Below are positions 54,811 through 63,676 of a stretch of 64,000 nucleotides of DNA, piece after piece. The position numbers and the translations under genes were made by a program. Source of the DNA: AP-15 sp963703665 (GTDB lineage: Bacteria > Pseudomonadota > Alphaproteobacteria > ATCC43930 > CGMCC-115725); NCBI GenBank assembly GCA_963703665.1, contig CAVPFB010000004.1, positions 744,001-808,000 on the forward strand. Reading direction: 5' to 3'. Below the pieces are notes generated by a model that was given only the letters and a program-made list of their open reading frames with translations, was not told the origin of the DNA and did no database searches. Each line of letters opens with the position of its first letter. Position 1 is the stretch's first letter.

Positions 54811-55569
54811 TCACAGGTCGAGCCCCCGTCCCTCGCGGAGCACGCCCTCGGCGCGATCGGTCGGCCGCCCATCGGGCTGGTGCAGCACCAGTCCAGGGGC
54901 GAGCCGCGCCGGCGCCGCGACCTGCTTGCGCGCACGCACCAGCACGCAACTCGCTGCCCGCCCTTCGCCGGGCCACAGCGGAAAGACGACAACCTCGCCC
55001 GCCCGGCCGGCGATTTCGCCGAGCAGAGCGTCAATGCGGTCGGCGCGGTGGATAAAGGTCACCGTGCCCTTTGGCCGCACCATCGCCAGCGAAAAGCGCA
55101 CCCAGGCGGCGAGGTTGGCGTCGCCCTCGATGGTGGCCGCCGCCTTGCCTCTCTGTGCCGGGGGTGTGGTGCTGCCGGGCTCGTTGAACGGCGGGTTGGC
55201 CATGACATGGTCGAAGGCGCCCGGCGACAGCCGCGGCGGCGCATGCAAGAGGTCGCCGATCATCACCGAAACGCGGGCCTCCATCCCATTGAGGATCGCG
55301 TTGTCGCCGGCGAGCCGAACCAGGTCGCGCTGCATCTCAAGCCCGACGAGGCGGGTATGTGGCACCCGCGCCGCCAGGCACAACATCGCCGCCCCCGCGC
55401 CGCAGCCGACATCGAGCACGGTCTGGTGCGGCTCGGCCGGCACCGAGGCGGCGAGAAACACCGGGTCGATTGCGGCGCGATACCCGGTCGCGGGCTGCCG
55501 CAGGCGAATGCGGCCGCCCAGCAGCCGGTCTTCGGTGAAAGCAGGCGCCGCGGCGAGCTCCGGGCTCAC
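54811..55569 (-). CDS. TrmN6-like methyltransferase
   Basis: The 252-residue protein has the SAM motif VLDVGCGAGAAMLCLAARV at 51-69 and the base-methylation motif NPPF at 125-128, with GYRAAIDPVFLAA before and LVRLAGDNAILNG between. This fits tRNA1(Val) A37 N6-methyltransferase (TrmN6/YfiC) or the related HemK-like class. It starts at GTG 55569, which overlaps the DUF2007 stop (GTGA). The neighbour, a polyprenyl synthase, is divergent. Confidence 0.86.
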   Translation of the reverse strand: MSPELAAAPAFTEDRLLGGRIRLRQPATGYRAAIDPVFLAASVPAEPHQTVLDVGCGAGAAMLCLAARVPHTRLVGLEMQRDLVRLAGDNAILNGMEARVSVMIGDLLHAPPRLSPGAFDHVMANPPFNEPGSTTPPAQRGKAAATIEGDANLAAWVRFSLAMVRPKGTVTFIHRADRIDALLGEIAGRAGEVVVFPLWPGEGRAASCVLVRARKQVAAPARLAPGLVLHQPDGRPTDRAEGVLREGRGLDL

Positions 55570-55778
55570 CGGACGTCCTCGTCCGCCGCGGCGAGCAGGG
55601 CGCGAGCGCGGACAAAGTCGCGCTGCGCCACCATCAGACGGCGCGGGATGGCGCCGATGCTGCCTTCGACGATGCTGGTGTGGTGGTCGAGCACCAAGCT
55701 CTCGATCCCCGAATCCCTGAGCAGCGCCTGCACCCAGGAAAGGCGGACGGCGTTGTTGGTGCGCAGCAGCTCCTTCAT
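55566..55778 (-). CDS. DUF2007-family protein
   Basis: The 70-residue protein MKELLRTNNAVRLSWVQALL, then DSGIESLVLDHHTSIVEGSI and IPRRLMVAQRDFVRARALLA, is a typical DUF2007 (putative signal-transducing, ferredoxin-like fold). It often lies beside trmN6-like genes in alphaproteobacteria, as here. ATG 55778 is chosen since homology begins at MKELL. Confidence 0.88.
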   Translation of the reverse strand: MKELLRTNNAVRLSWVQALLRDSGIESLVLDHHTSIVEGSIGAIPRRLMVAQRDFVRARALLAAADEDVR

Positions 55779-55924
55779 CGCATAGATCGTTCGCAACGTT
55801 TCGGTCGCCCCGGCTGGTCGCCTCTTGACCGGTCTCGCCGGCATTCTATGCTCGTTCGAGTTCGGGCACGTCAAGCCGATCGGGCGGTCGGTCGCCCGGC
55901 GCAGCGGACACGCAGGAGAATCGG

Positions 55925-56944
55925 GTGGCGCTGGTGGCGGGTGTCGAGCAGGAGCACGCAGGCCCGGAGCCGTCGCTCGAGCCTCTGGCGCGGCTTCTCA
56001 AGGACGACCTCGAACGCGTCAACCGTCTGATCGTCGAGCGCATGCAGAGCCCGGTAGCGCTGATCCCGCAGCTCGCCGGCCACATCGTCGCCGGCGGCGG
56101 CAAGCGGCTGCGGCCGATGCTGACCTTGGGCTGCGCGCGGCTGTGTGGCTATCGCGGCGACCGGCAGCTAGCGCTCGCCGCCGCAGTCGAGTTCATCCAC
56201 ACCGCGACCCTGCTGCACGACGATGTCGTCGATGCGAGCGATCTGCGCCGCGGCCGCGACACCGCGAACGCGGTCTGGGGCAACAAGCCCGCAGTTTTGG
56301 TCGGCGACTTTCTGTTCAGCCGCTCGTTTGAGCTGATGGTCGCGGACGGCTCGCTGCGCATCCTCGAGATCTTGTCGCGCGCCTCCGCGGTCATCGCCGA
56401 GGGCGAGGTCATGCAGCTGATGACGACCGGCGACACCGAGACGACCGAAACCGACTATCTCGCGGTTATCGAGGCCAAGACCGCGGAACTGTTTGCCGCG
56501 GCGAGCCGCATCGCGGCGGTCGTGGCCGAACGCCCGGCCGAAGAGGAGGAAGCGCTCGACCGCTTTGGCCGCAATCTCGGCATCGCCTTTCAGCTGGCCG
56601 ACGACATGCTCGATTTCTCGGCGCGCGAGGCCGAGCTCGGCAAAAGCGTCGGCGACGATTTCCGCGACGGCAAGATTACCTTGCCGATCCTGCTCGCTTT
56701 TGCCCGCGGCGACGAGACCGAGCGCGGGTTTTGGCGACGCACCCTCGAAGACATGGACCAGCAGCCGGCCGATCTCGCGCACGCCATCTGTCTGGTCGAG
56801 CGCCGCGGCGCCCTGGCCGATACCCTGGAACGTTCGCGCCGCTATGCCGCCGCCGCAACCGACGCCCTCTCGATGTTCCGCGACGGGCCCGAGCGGCAGG
56901 CATTGATCGACGCCGCCACCTTCGCCAGCGAGCGCAGCTTTTGA
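55925..56944 (+). CDS. ispB: Polyprenyl (octa/decaprenyl) diphosphate synthase
   Basis: The 339-residue trans-prenyltransferase has both Asp-rich motifs, DDVVD at 99-103 and DDMLD at 226-230, plus AGGGKRLRPMLTLGCARLCG. It makes the long isoprenoid tail of ubiquinone. The IspB-like order (VNRLIVERMQSPVALIPQLA, YLAVIEAKTAELFAAASRIA) supports this over GGPP synthase. GTG 55925 is the likely start. It is divergently transcribed from DUF2007. Confidence 0.93.
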   Translation: MALVAGVEQEHAGPEPSLEPLARLLKDDLERVNRLIVERMQSPVALIPQLAGHIVAGGGKRLRPMLTLGCARLCGYRGDRQLALAAAVEFIHTATLLHDDVVDASDLRRGRDTANAVWGNKPAVLVGDFLFSRSFELMVADGSLRILEILSRASAVIAEGEVMQLMTTGDTETTETDYLAVIEAKTAELFAAASRIAAVVAERPAEEEEALDRFGRNLGIAFQLADDMLDFSAREAELGKSVGDDFRDGKITLPILLAFARGDETERGFWRRTLEDMDQQPADLAHAICLVERRGALADTLERSRRYAAAATDALSMFRDGPERQALIDAATFASERSF

Positions 56945-57134
56945 TCGACACGGGCTGTCCGTACGAAAAAGTTCCGACAGCGGCACTCTCCCTGACCGAG
57001 CCCGACCTCGGTCATACACGCCTCGACTCGATCAAGGGTATCGCCGACGGGGCGCGGGCATGGGGTGCGAGACCCGGCTGGCGCCGCCGTCTTGCGCACC
57101 CGCGGCTTAGAGACTATAGACCGCGTCGGATCGG

Positions 57135-57211
57135 CGGAGTGTAGCTCAGCCTGGTAGAGCACTGCTTTCGGGAGGCAGGGGCCGGAGGTTCAAATCCTCT
57201 CACTCCGACCA
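57135..57211 (+). tRNA. tRNA-Pro (anticodon CGG)
   Basis: A complete cloverleaf of 77 nt folds by eye. The acceptor stem is CGGAGTG/CACTCCG with encoded CCA. The D-arm is GCTC-AGCCTGGTA-GAGC. The anticodon stem is CTGCT/GGCAG with loop TTCGGGA, giving anticodon CGG. The T-arm is GGAGG-TTCAAAT-CCTCT. It reads the CCG proline codon, which is heavily used in this GC-rich genome. Confidence 0.96.
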
Positions 57212-57241
57212 TTACATCAAAAGCCGACCGCGGCGGGCGCG

Positions 57242-57499
57242 GTGAGACCGGCGTTTTGGGCTGCATTGATTTTGTTGGTCGCAGGCGCCGCCGCCAGCGC
57301 GCAAACCGGTCCCGATGTTGCTTACGCAGCTATGATCGAGGCCCTCTGTCGACAATATGCAGCCACGCAGGTGGGGATGCCAGCCGATCTCGCATTCGAT
57401 CAATGCATGCTTGCGCGGCACTGTCGGGCGGTTCCCGGCTCCCCCGGCTACCGCTGCGAATTGCCCGGGCCGCTGACGTGGCATGGCGGTGGTTACTGA
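57242..57499 (+). CDS. Small secreted Cys-containing protein
   Basis: The 85-residue frame from GTG 57242 has a signal peptide (MRPAFWAALILLVAGAAASA) and a mature part with four Cys (ALCRQYAATQVGMPADLAFD, then CMLARHCRAVPGSPGYRCEL), perhaps two disulfides. No family is recognised. It follows the tRNA by 30 bases and could be transcribed from the tRNA promoter. Confidence 0.5.
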   Translation: MRPAFWAALILLVAGAAASAQTGPDVAYAAMIEALCRQYAATQVGMPADLAFDQCMLARHCRAVPGSPGYRCELPGPLTWHGGGY

Positions 57500-57579
57500 C
57501 CGAGCCGATCGTCTCTTGCGACCCAGCCGGACCGCGCCAAGCGCTTTTAGAGCTTGGGAATGTCCGATGGGGCGTACCG

Positions 57580-57942
57580 CTATACGCCGAAGATCGCGCC
57601 GCGCACGTTGACTTGGTCGCCGTCGTTGCTGGACCGCTCGGTCTCGCTGGCGGCACCGACCGCTTCCTTGACGGTGAACGGGGTGTCGCGAACTTCCCAA
57701 TACTTGCCGTGCCCGGAGATCGCGATGCCGCCACCCTTATCGTCTTCGTACCAGCCGTCGCGCAATTCGACGACCTGGCGGCCCTCGGCCCGCAGCGCCG
57801 CGATCGCCTCGGCCTCACCGGTGCAGAAATAGTCGGTGTTGCCTGCCGCCCCGGGGACGATCGCCGGGGTCTTGCGCACGGCTTTGATCTGGATGGATGC
57901 CGCCTTCGGCCTGTCGCCGGTGCTGCGGAGGATGAACATCAT
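57580..57942 (-). CDS. Small hypothetical protein
   Basis: The 120-residue product has mixed alpha/beta composition (KAVRKTPAIVPGAAGNTDYF, then GEAEAIAALRAEGRQVVELR and GKYWEVRDTPFTVKEAVGAA). Its start overlaps the stop of the alpha/beta hydrolase by four bases. No family is recognised. The overlap favours it being a real, coupled gene. Confidence 0.55.
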   Translation of the reverse strand: MMFILRSTGDRPKAASIQIKAVRKTPAIVPGAAGNTDYFCTGEAEAIAALRAEGRQVVELRDGWYEDDKGGGIAISGHGKYWEVRDTPFTVKEAVGAASETERSSNDGDQVNVRGAIFGV

Positions 57943-58817
57943 AAGGTCCGCGCCCTCTCATTCTGCTCTTTGAGAAACCGGGCAATCCGATCGACGAAGG
58001 CGCTCGGCTGCTCGAGCTCAGGATGGTGCCCGGTGGCCTCGATGATCTCGAACCGCGCGCCCGGGATCAGCTCGCTGTAGGCGCGCCCGTAATCAGGCGT
58101 CACGATCCGGTCGCCGGCACCCCACAGCACCAGGGTCGGCACGGCGATGCGATGCAGCCAATGTTTGAGCTGCGGATTGTACATGTGCGGACGCCAGGCG
58201 TAGAGGCAGAGCGTGTCCCAGTTGCGCGCCAAGGCGATCAGGTCCTCGTCGCTAATGGCCTCGTCGATCGCCGTCTGCCAGCCGAGCCCGTAATTGCCCG
58301 GCGGCCGTTTCGCCGGGTCGTGCCAGGCGCGCCGGTTCAGCTCCTCCGGCGAGGTGTTGAAGAAATGCGCAATGTCGCGGTCCTCCCGTCCGCGGAGCTT
58401 GACCCCGACCGGGTCGACCAGAACGAGACGGTCGAGCTTGCCCGGCATGCACACTGCGACCTCGGCCGCGATCCACCCGCCGAACGAAAGCCCGACGACG
58501 GTGACCCTGTCGCCCGGCATCTCGTCCAACACCGCAAGATAGAGATGGACGAGATCGTACATCGTGTCGAAATCGGCCGGCCGCGGTGAGTGGCCGAACC
58601 CCGGATGCGAGGGTGCGACGACTTCGCCGTGCTCGGCGAGGAGATCAAGGAATGGCGCCTGCCGGCTGATATTGTTGATGCCGTGAATCAGCAGGATCGG
58701 CGGCCCGCTGCGTGGGTTGCCGCGGCGCAGGATTTCGAGATCGAAGGTTCCGACCCTCAGACGGTCCGGCGCGGGTCGGGCTCCCGGACCCGGCGGCGGC
58801 GGCATCGCATCGGGCAT
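57939..58817 (-). CDS. Alpha/beta-hydrolase
   Basis: The 292-residue hydrolase shows PPILLIHGINNISRQAPFLD, GEVVAPSHPGFGHSPRPADF and the nucleophile elbow VTVVGLSFGGWIAAEVAVCM. The late catalytic region is VLWGAGDRIVTPDYGRAY, then EIIEATGHHPELEQP with the His. ATG 58817 lies 2 bases after the LLM oxidoreductase stop, so the two are one operon. The pair may oxidise and then hydrolyse the same compound, in the manner of Baeyer-Villiger or luciferase-type monooxygenase plus esterase. The substrate is unknown. Confidence 0.86.
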   Translation of the reverse strand: MPDAMPPPPGPGARPAPDRLRVGTFDLEILRRGNPRSGPPILLIHGINNISRQAPFLDLLAEHGEVVAPSHPGFGHSPRPADFDTMYDLVHLYLAVLDEMPGDRVTVVGLSFGGWIAAEVAVCMPGKLDRLVLVDPVGVKLRGREDRDIAHFFNTSPEELNRRAWHDPAKRPPGNYGLGWQTAIDEAISDEDLIALARNWDTLCLYAWRPHMYNPQLKHWLHRIAVPTLVLWGAGDRIVTPDYGRAYSELIPGARFEIIEATGHHPELEQPSAFVDRIARFLKEQNERARTL

Positions 58818-58819
58818 GG

Positions 58820-60028
58820 TCACGAGGCCGCCGCTGCCGCGGCGCGGCGCGCTTGCCAAGTCGCCTCGTCCTCGTCGAGCGGTTCCAGCTCCTGCAATTG
58901 CGGCAGGACTTCCTTGGCGGCGAGGGTGAAGCTCTTTTCCGCCTCGGCGTGCGTCACGAGCCCCTGCCGCGTCATCATTATGATATGGCCGACGCCGCCG
59001 ACCCGGCGCCGAAACTCCTTGATCTGCTTTGCGACTGTATCCGGATTGCCGGCGAACATTTGGCCCTGGCCGATCAGCACCTCGGCGTCGAGGTTGGTCG
59101 GACGCGGGCGCCTGGAGACGCCGCTGCGCCATGCCGCCGGCGCCATCTCGGGGGCGACGGCGCCCGGCTGGAACTTCGAGAATTGCGGCGCGCTCTTGAT
59201 GCTGACGGTCAGAAACCAAGCGATCTTCTGGCCGATGCGGATGCCCTCTTCGTCGGTATCGCCGACATAGCAGAACGCCATATAGGAAAACCGGCCCTCA
59301 CCCGGCGGCGGCAGACCCGCCTCGACGCGCGCCTTCTTGTAGGCCTCGAACGCCTGCCGGGTGCGGTCATAGCCACCGAACAGCAGGGTGTTGACCATGC
59401 CGCGCCGGCCGAGCTCGGCGCAGGTCGGAAAATCGCTGGTGGCGGCCCAGAAATCCGGGCGCGGCTGCTGGTAGGGCCTCGGCCAGATGTTGACATGCGG
59501 ATGGATGAAGAACTTGCCCTCCCAGCTGAACGGTCCGTCATGCGTCGTCAGCGACTTTTCGATCAGGTCGATCGCTTCCCATTCGCGCTCGCGGATGCGC
59601 ATCGGGTTGGCATCGCCCGACACCATCTCGGTCGCTCCGGATTTGACAAAGCCGATCTCGAGCCGCCCGCGCGACAGCACATCGATCGTCGCATATTCCT
59701 CGGCGACGCGAACCGGATCGGGCCGAACCGTCACCAGAGTGCCTAGCGACAGAATCCGCACGTTCCGTGTAATCCGCGCCACAACTCCGGTGATGACCGG
59801 GCTCGCCGCCCACAGATTGTTGATCCCGGAATGATGCTCGTTGGTGACGATGTGGAGGCCGATGTCGTCGCACAGCCGATATTCGTCGAACACTTCGTCA
59901 TAAAGGCGCGCCGCTATTTTCGGGTCACAGTACTTATTGGGCAGGCTCGCCCTCACCGACGGGGCCTGCTCCAGCACCTCGTTTGGAACGAACGGATAGG
60001 GGTTTTCACAGTGGTTCCAGAGTTCCAT
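58820..60028 (-). CDS. LLM-class flavin-dependent monooxygenase
   Basis: The 402-residue luciferase-like protein begins MELWNHCENPYPFVPNEVLE and has GLHIVTNEHHSGINNLWAAS, VRILSLGTLVTVRPDPVRVA, ATIDVLSRGRLEIGFVKSGA and a late GQGQMFAGNPDTVAKQIKEF. This fits long-chain alkane or nitrilotriacetate-type LLM enzymes that use FMNH2 from a partner reductase. ATG 60028 follows AGGAGG. It forms an operon with the downstream hydrolase and a small unknown gene. Confidence 0.87.
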   Translation of the reverse strand: MELWNHCENPYPFVPNEVLEQAPSVRASLPNKYCDPKIAARLYDEVFDEYRLCDDIGLHIVTNEHHSGINNLWAASPVITGVVARITRNVRILSLGTLVTVRPDPVRVAEEYATIDVLSRGRLEIGFVKSGATEMVSGDANPMRIREREWEAIDLIEKSLTTHDGPFSWEGKFFIHPHVNIWPRPYQQPRPDFWAATSDFPTCAELGRRGMVNTLLFGGYDRTRQAFEAYKKARVEAGLPPPGEGRFSYMAFCYVGDTDEEGIRIGQKIAWFLTVSIKSAPQFSKFQPGAVAPEMAPAAWRSGVSRRPRPTNLDAEVLIGQGQMFAGNPDTVAKQIKEFRRRVGGVGHIIMMTRQGLVTHAEAEKSFTLAAKEVLPQLQELEPLDEDEATWQARRAAAAAAS

Positions 60029-60296
60029 CAAGCCTCCTAGCGGCGCCTGGCGCGGCGCGTTGCGCAGCTCCCACGATAAAGCAAACGCCTCGCCCGCCGA
60101 CCCATCGCCGGTCGACTGAAAGCCGGGCAGTTATCGAAATTGATGGCGCTGCGGTTCTTTTCGCAGCTGCGGCTGAGGGTATCTGCCTTCGATTGCCGCT
60201 CGCGGCGTCCGGGCGCCGCTGAGATTGGCCGCAGCCGCATCGAGCACCGCCTCGTCCTGCGGCCGGACCGTTCGGCGGCTCGGATGGCCCGATATG

Positions 60297-60737
60297 TCAG
60301 CCGGTGCGCTGGCGCAGCCGTGCCGCGACCGCCGGAAGGCCGGCGATGTCGATGCCGTAGCGCGCGGTTTCGGCGACCAGGTTCAGCGGGTCGGCCCCCT
60401 CGCGCATCCGCGCAAGCGCCCACAAAAGGGCCGAGCGGGTGCCGCTGCGGCAATGGGCGACAACCGGTGCTTCAGCATCGCGCAGGGTCGCGGCAAAGGC
60501 ATCGACATCGGCGCGCGTCAGGCTCGCCGCGGTGATCGGGATGTGGTGATAGGCAAGTCCCTGCGCCTCGGCCAGCCGCCGCGCCTCGGCCGCCGGCAAT
60601 TGTCCCGGGTCTTCCCCGTCGGGCCGATTGTTGACGATCGTGCGCACCCCGGCCTGCGCCAGCGCCTCAATATCCGCGCGATCGAGCCGGCCGGCGACGC
60701 TCAGCCCGGGCGAGAGCGGAATAAGCTCGGCTGTCAT
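60297..60737 (-). CDS. TIGR01244-family phosphatase/sulfurtransferase-like protein
   Basis: The 146-residue protein begins MTAELIPLSPGLSVAGRLDR and has the dual-specificity-phosphatase-like P-loop APVVAHCRSGTRSALLWALA (C96), with the preceding IVNNRPDGEDPGQLPA. The family (Blh/BigR-associated) includes sulfide-detoxifying persulfide enzymes and phosphatase-like folds; no partner dioxygenase or BigR lies nearby. It stands alone on this strand. Confidence 0.85.
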   Translation of the reverse strand: MTAELIPLSPGLSVAGRLDRADIEALAQAGVRTIVNNRPDGEDPGQLPAAEARRLAEAQGLAYHHIPITAASLTRADVDAFAATLRDAEAPVVAHCRSGTRSALLWALARMREGADPLNLVAETARYGIDIAGLPAVAARLRQRTG

Positions 60738-60817
60738 GCTGCTCCTCCACCACCTTGCCAGTGCAGATTTGGCCGGTGCAGACTCGCAGGTGGCGTCGCC
60801 GAGGTCACCTGAAAAGA

Positions 60818-61291
60818 TCAGGCGGCGAACTGCGAGGTTCGCTGCAGCATGTCGCCGGCGCGGATCCAGAACCGTTCGAGCCGGCGCAAGGTGACCCCGA
60901 CGGCCTGGAGATCCTCGAGGCTGACCAAGGCCTGTCCCAGCGTTTCGGCATGGCGCTGATGCATCGCCGTCAGGCTGTCGCGGAGCTTGAACCCCTTGTC
61001 GGTCAGCCGGACATGGACCGAACGGCGGTCGTGCAGCGAGCGCTGCTGCACGAGGTAGCCGTTTTCCACCATCTTTTTGACGTTGTAGGAGACGTTCGAG
61101 CCGAGATAGCAGCCGCGCAGGGTCAGCTCTCCGACGGTCATCTCCGCGTCGCCGATGTTGAACAGCATCATGCCCTGGACATTGTTGATATCGTGAATGC
61201 CGAGCCCTTCGAGCTCGAGCTTCACGACCTCCAGGAAATGGCGGTGCAGGCGCTCGACGAGCGAAATCACTTCGAGATAATGGTTGTTCAT
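60818..61291 (-). CDS. ldtR: LdtR-type MarR-family transcriptional regulator
   Basis: The 157-residue winged-helix protein MNNHYLEVISLVERLHRHFL, then DINNVQGMMLFNIGDAEMTV, GELTLRGCYLGSNVSYNVKK and LHDRRSVHVRLTDKGFKL is the alphaproteobacterial LdtR. LdtR controls L,D-transpeptidase and osmotic-stress genes in Sinorhizobium and Liberibacter. No ldt gene is in this window, so its target here is elsewhere. The short AT-rich upstream region (AATAATTAAC) is a plausible autoregulatory site. Confidence 0.88.
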   Translation of the reverse strand: MNNHYLEVISLVERLHRHFLEVVKLELEGLGIHDINNVQGMMLFNIGDAEMTVGELTLRGCYLGSNVSYNVKKMVENGYLVQQRSLHDRRSVHVRLTDKGFKLRDSLTAMHQRHAETLGQALVSLEDLQAVGVTLRRLERFWIRAGDMLQRTSQFAA

Positions 61292-61347
61292 CCGAGCCTC
61301 GTTACCGGTCTCGGACAGAGTAGCGCGGACTTAGTTAATTATTGGTT

Positions 61348-62247
61348 TCACCTTTTACGGCCAGGCTTGGCGATAAAGCGGTAAATCGCCGAGAAATCGA
61401 GCCCGCCCTTGCCCTGGTCGACAAACAGCTGATAGAGTGCGGCAGCCGTGGCGGCGAGCGGCGTCGGTGCGGCACTCGCTCCCGCCGCCTGCTGCGCCAG
61501 CCGCAGATCCTTCAGCATCATCGCCGCGGTAAAGCCCGCAGCATAATCGCGGTTGGCCGGCGAGGTCGGGACCGGCCCCGGCACCGGGCAATAGCTGGTC
61601 AACGCCCAGCATTGGCTCGAGGATTTGCTGCAAACGTCGAACAGGGTCTGCGCCGAAAGCCCGAGCTTGTCGGCGAGCGCGAAGGCCTCGCACAACCCGA
61701 TCATCGAGACGGCGAGCAGCATGTTGTTGCAGATCTTGACCGCCTGGCCGTTGCCGGCCGGCCCGGCATGGACGATCGTCCGCCCCATCGCCGCCAGGAT
61801 CGGCTGGGCGCGGGCAAAGGCCGCGGCGCTGCCGCCGACCATGATCGTCAGGCTCGCCGCCTCGGCCCCGGCAGTGCCGCCCGAGACCGGCGCATCGAGC
61901 ATGTCGAACCCAGCCTCCGCGGCCGAGGCGGCGACCATGCGCGCGGTCTCGACATCGATCGTCGAGCAGTCGATCAACAGCGCATCCTCGGCCGCGCGGC
62001 CCAGGACCCCGCCATTGCCCAGATAAACCTCGCGCACCTGCGGCCCGGCCGGCAGCATGGTGACCACGATCTCGCCGGCGGCGATCGCCTCGGCGGCGCT
62101 CTGCGCTCCCCGACCCCCCTTCGCTGCGAACGCCGCAACCGGCGCCGGCGCGATGTCGTAGCCGACGACCTGATGGCCGGCCTTGAGCAAATTCGCCGCC
62201 ATCGGCGCGCCCATATTGCCGAGCCCGATAAATCCGACCGTCGCCAT
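61348..62247 (-). CDS. 3-hydroxyisobutyrate dehydrogenase-family NAD(P)-dependent oxidoreductase
   Basis: The 299-residue protein has the Rossmann motif GFIGLGNMGAPMAANLLKAG (5-24), the substrate motif DAPVSGGTAGAEAASL (118-133) and the catalytic K171 in GNGQAVKICNNMLLAV. It may act on 3-hydroxyisobutyrate, tartronate semialdehyde or a related beta-hydroxyacid. Position 95 onward (CSTIDVETAR) fits the group. GGAGG precedes ATG 62247. Confidence 0.9.
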   Translation of the reverse strand: MATVGFIGLGNMGAPMAANLLKAGHQVVGYDIAPAPVAAFAAKGGRGAQSAAEAIAAGEIVVTMLPAGPQVREVYLGNGGVLGRAAEDALLIDCSTIDVETARMVAASAAEAGFDMLDAPVSGGTAGAEAASLTIMVGGSAAAFARAQPILAAMGRTIVHAGPAGNGQAVKICNNMLLAVSMIGLCEAFALADKLGLSAQTLFDVCSKSSSQCWALTSYCPVPGPVPTSPANRDYAAGFTAAMMLKDLRLAQQAAGASAAPTPLAATAAALYQLFVDQGKGGLDFSAIYRFIAKPGRKR

Positions 62248-62553
62248 CGCGGTGTCCTCCACTTCGCCGGGTCGCGCACCACGATAGGGAGTCTCCGGCG
62301 CCCCTGGAAGAGGCCTGCGGCCGCAGTGCCTCCGGCCCGAACCGCCGGCTGCCGCCCATCGCCGAGGCTCAACGGTTTGGGATGGGGCGCGCATGTATCG
62401 TGCCTGAGCGGCGGCGGCTCTGCCGGAGGCATGTAGGCGGGTTCCATGCATCGTCCTGCGCCCGGCGACGCCCTTGCGCCAGGTACCCGCAGAGAGAACA
62501 ATGAGCAGAGACGCAATAGAATCGCGTCACGCCGAACAAGGGGTGAGAGTGCC

Positions 62554-63372
62554 ATGGACCTCGGATTGCAAGGCAAGCATGCGATCGTGACCGGCGGCAG
62601 TCGGGGCATCGGCAAAGCCATAGCGCGGGAATTGGCCCGCGAAGGGGTCGATGTGGCGATCGTGGCGCGGAACAAGGGGGATCTGGAGGCGAGCGCGCGC
62701 GAGCTGGCGGCCGAGACCAACCGGCGCATCCTTCCCCTCGCAGCCGATGTCACCAGCAAGGAGCAGGTGGACCATATGGTCGCCGAGGCGGCGCAGCAGC
62801 TGGGCGGGGTGCACATCCTGGTCAACAGCGGGTCCCATCCGGGGGGCTCGGCCACCGCGACCGGCCCGATCGAAACCGTCGTCGACGAGGATTTGATAGA
62901 GGATTTCAACGTGAAGTATGTCGGCTCGTTGCGCTGCTCGCGCGCTGTCATCCCGTTCATGAAGACGGCGGGCTGGGGCCGCATCATCAACATCAGCGGC
63001 GGCAACGCCCGCAACGCCGGCAATCTCAGCGGCGGCGCCCGCAATGCCGGCCTGGTGCACATGACCAAGACGCTGTCGGTCCAATTGGGCCGTCACGGGA
63101 TCACGGTCAATTGCATCCATCCCGGCACGACCCGCACCGAGCGCACGCCGAGCCTGCTCGCGGCCCGCGCCACCCAGCTGGGCGTGTCCCCCGAGGATGC
63201 GGAGCGGCGGGACTTCGCCCCGGACTCGCCGCGCGGCAATGCCATCTGCCGCATGGTGGACGCCGCGGAGGTCGCGTTCGTCGCGGTCTTCCTGGCCTCG
63301 GAAAAGGCCTGGGCGGTCTCCGGCGAACTGGTGGCGGCAGGCGGCGGGGCCGGGCGGTCGGTATATTACTGA
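62554..63372 (+). CDS. Atypical short-chain dehydrogenase/reductase (SDR), YxxxK motif missing
   Basis: The 272-residue Rossmann protein has TGGSRGIG at 13-20 and ADVTSKEQV, and ends with VSGELVAAGGGAGRSVYY. The usual NNAG is NSGS, and the catalytic YxxxK is absent. Aligning the invariant LTK after it places G160 at the Tyr and N164 at the Lys (LSGGARNAGLVHMTKTL). S148 of the triad (NISGG) remains. Proteins of this subgroup exist but their activity is unclear. GGGGTGAGAG precedes the ATG. Confidence 0.85.
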   Translation: MDLGLQGKHAIVTGGSRGIGKAIARELAREGVDVAIVARNKGDLEASARELAAETNRRILPLAADVTSKEQVDHMVAEAAQQLGGVHILVNSGSHPGGSATATGPIETVVDEDLIEDFNVKYVGSLRCSRAVIPFMKTAGWGRIINISGGNARNAGNLSGGARNAGLVHMTKTLSVQLGRHGITVNCIHPGTTRTERTPSLLAARATQLGVSPEDAERRDFAPDSPRGNAICRMVDAAEVAFVAVFLASEKAWAVSGELVAAGGGAGRSVYY

Positions 63373-63437
63373 GCAGCAGCCATCATTTTTTCATGAGCAT
63401 GTCTTGGTCTTGGCTCAGTTCACCGCGGGCTTAACGC

Positions 63438-63593
63438 GCCGCGCGCGGCCGGGCCGGTGCCAAAGTCAATGGCCTCAAATTCGGCCGCAAGCCGATCCTC
63501 GCCACGCACCCAGCAGGAACAGGCCCGCCAGCGCATCGCGGCTGGTGAAACGCAGCGCAGCATCGCCCGCAATGTCGGTCAGAGTATGATTTG
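63438..63593 (+). pseudogene. Serine recombinase (resolvase/invertase) 3'-end remnant
   Basis: One frame reads GRAGAKVNGLKFGRKPILAT, the linker before the C-terminal HTH of Hin/Tn3-type serine recombinases. One base later the text continues HQQEQARQRIAAGETQRSIA and RNVGQSMI, and stops at 63593. This matches the helix-turn-helix (HQQxxARxRIAAGETQRSIARxYNVSxSTISRL) with a small deletion near the end. Catalytic and N-terminal parts are missing, so it is a scar of a mobile element. Confidence 0.68.
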
Positions 63594-63676
63594 AAGACTC
63601 ATATCATGACTGTTGATTTGAGGACCGAAGATGTAAGGAACCTTAGTCGCAAGGATCTTGAGACCTTGCCGCAGGG

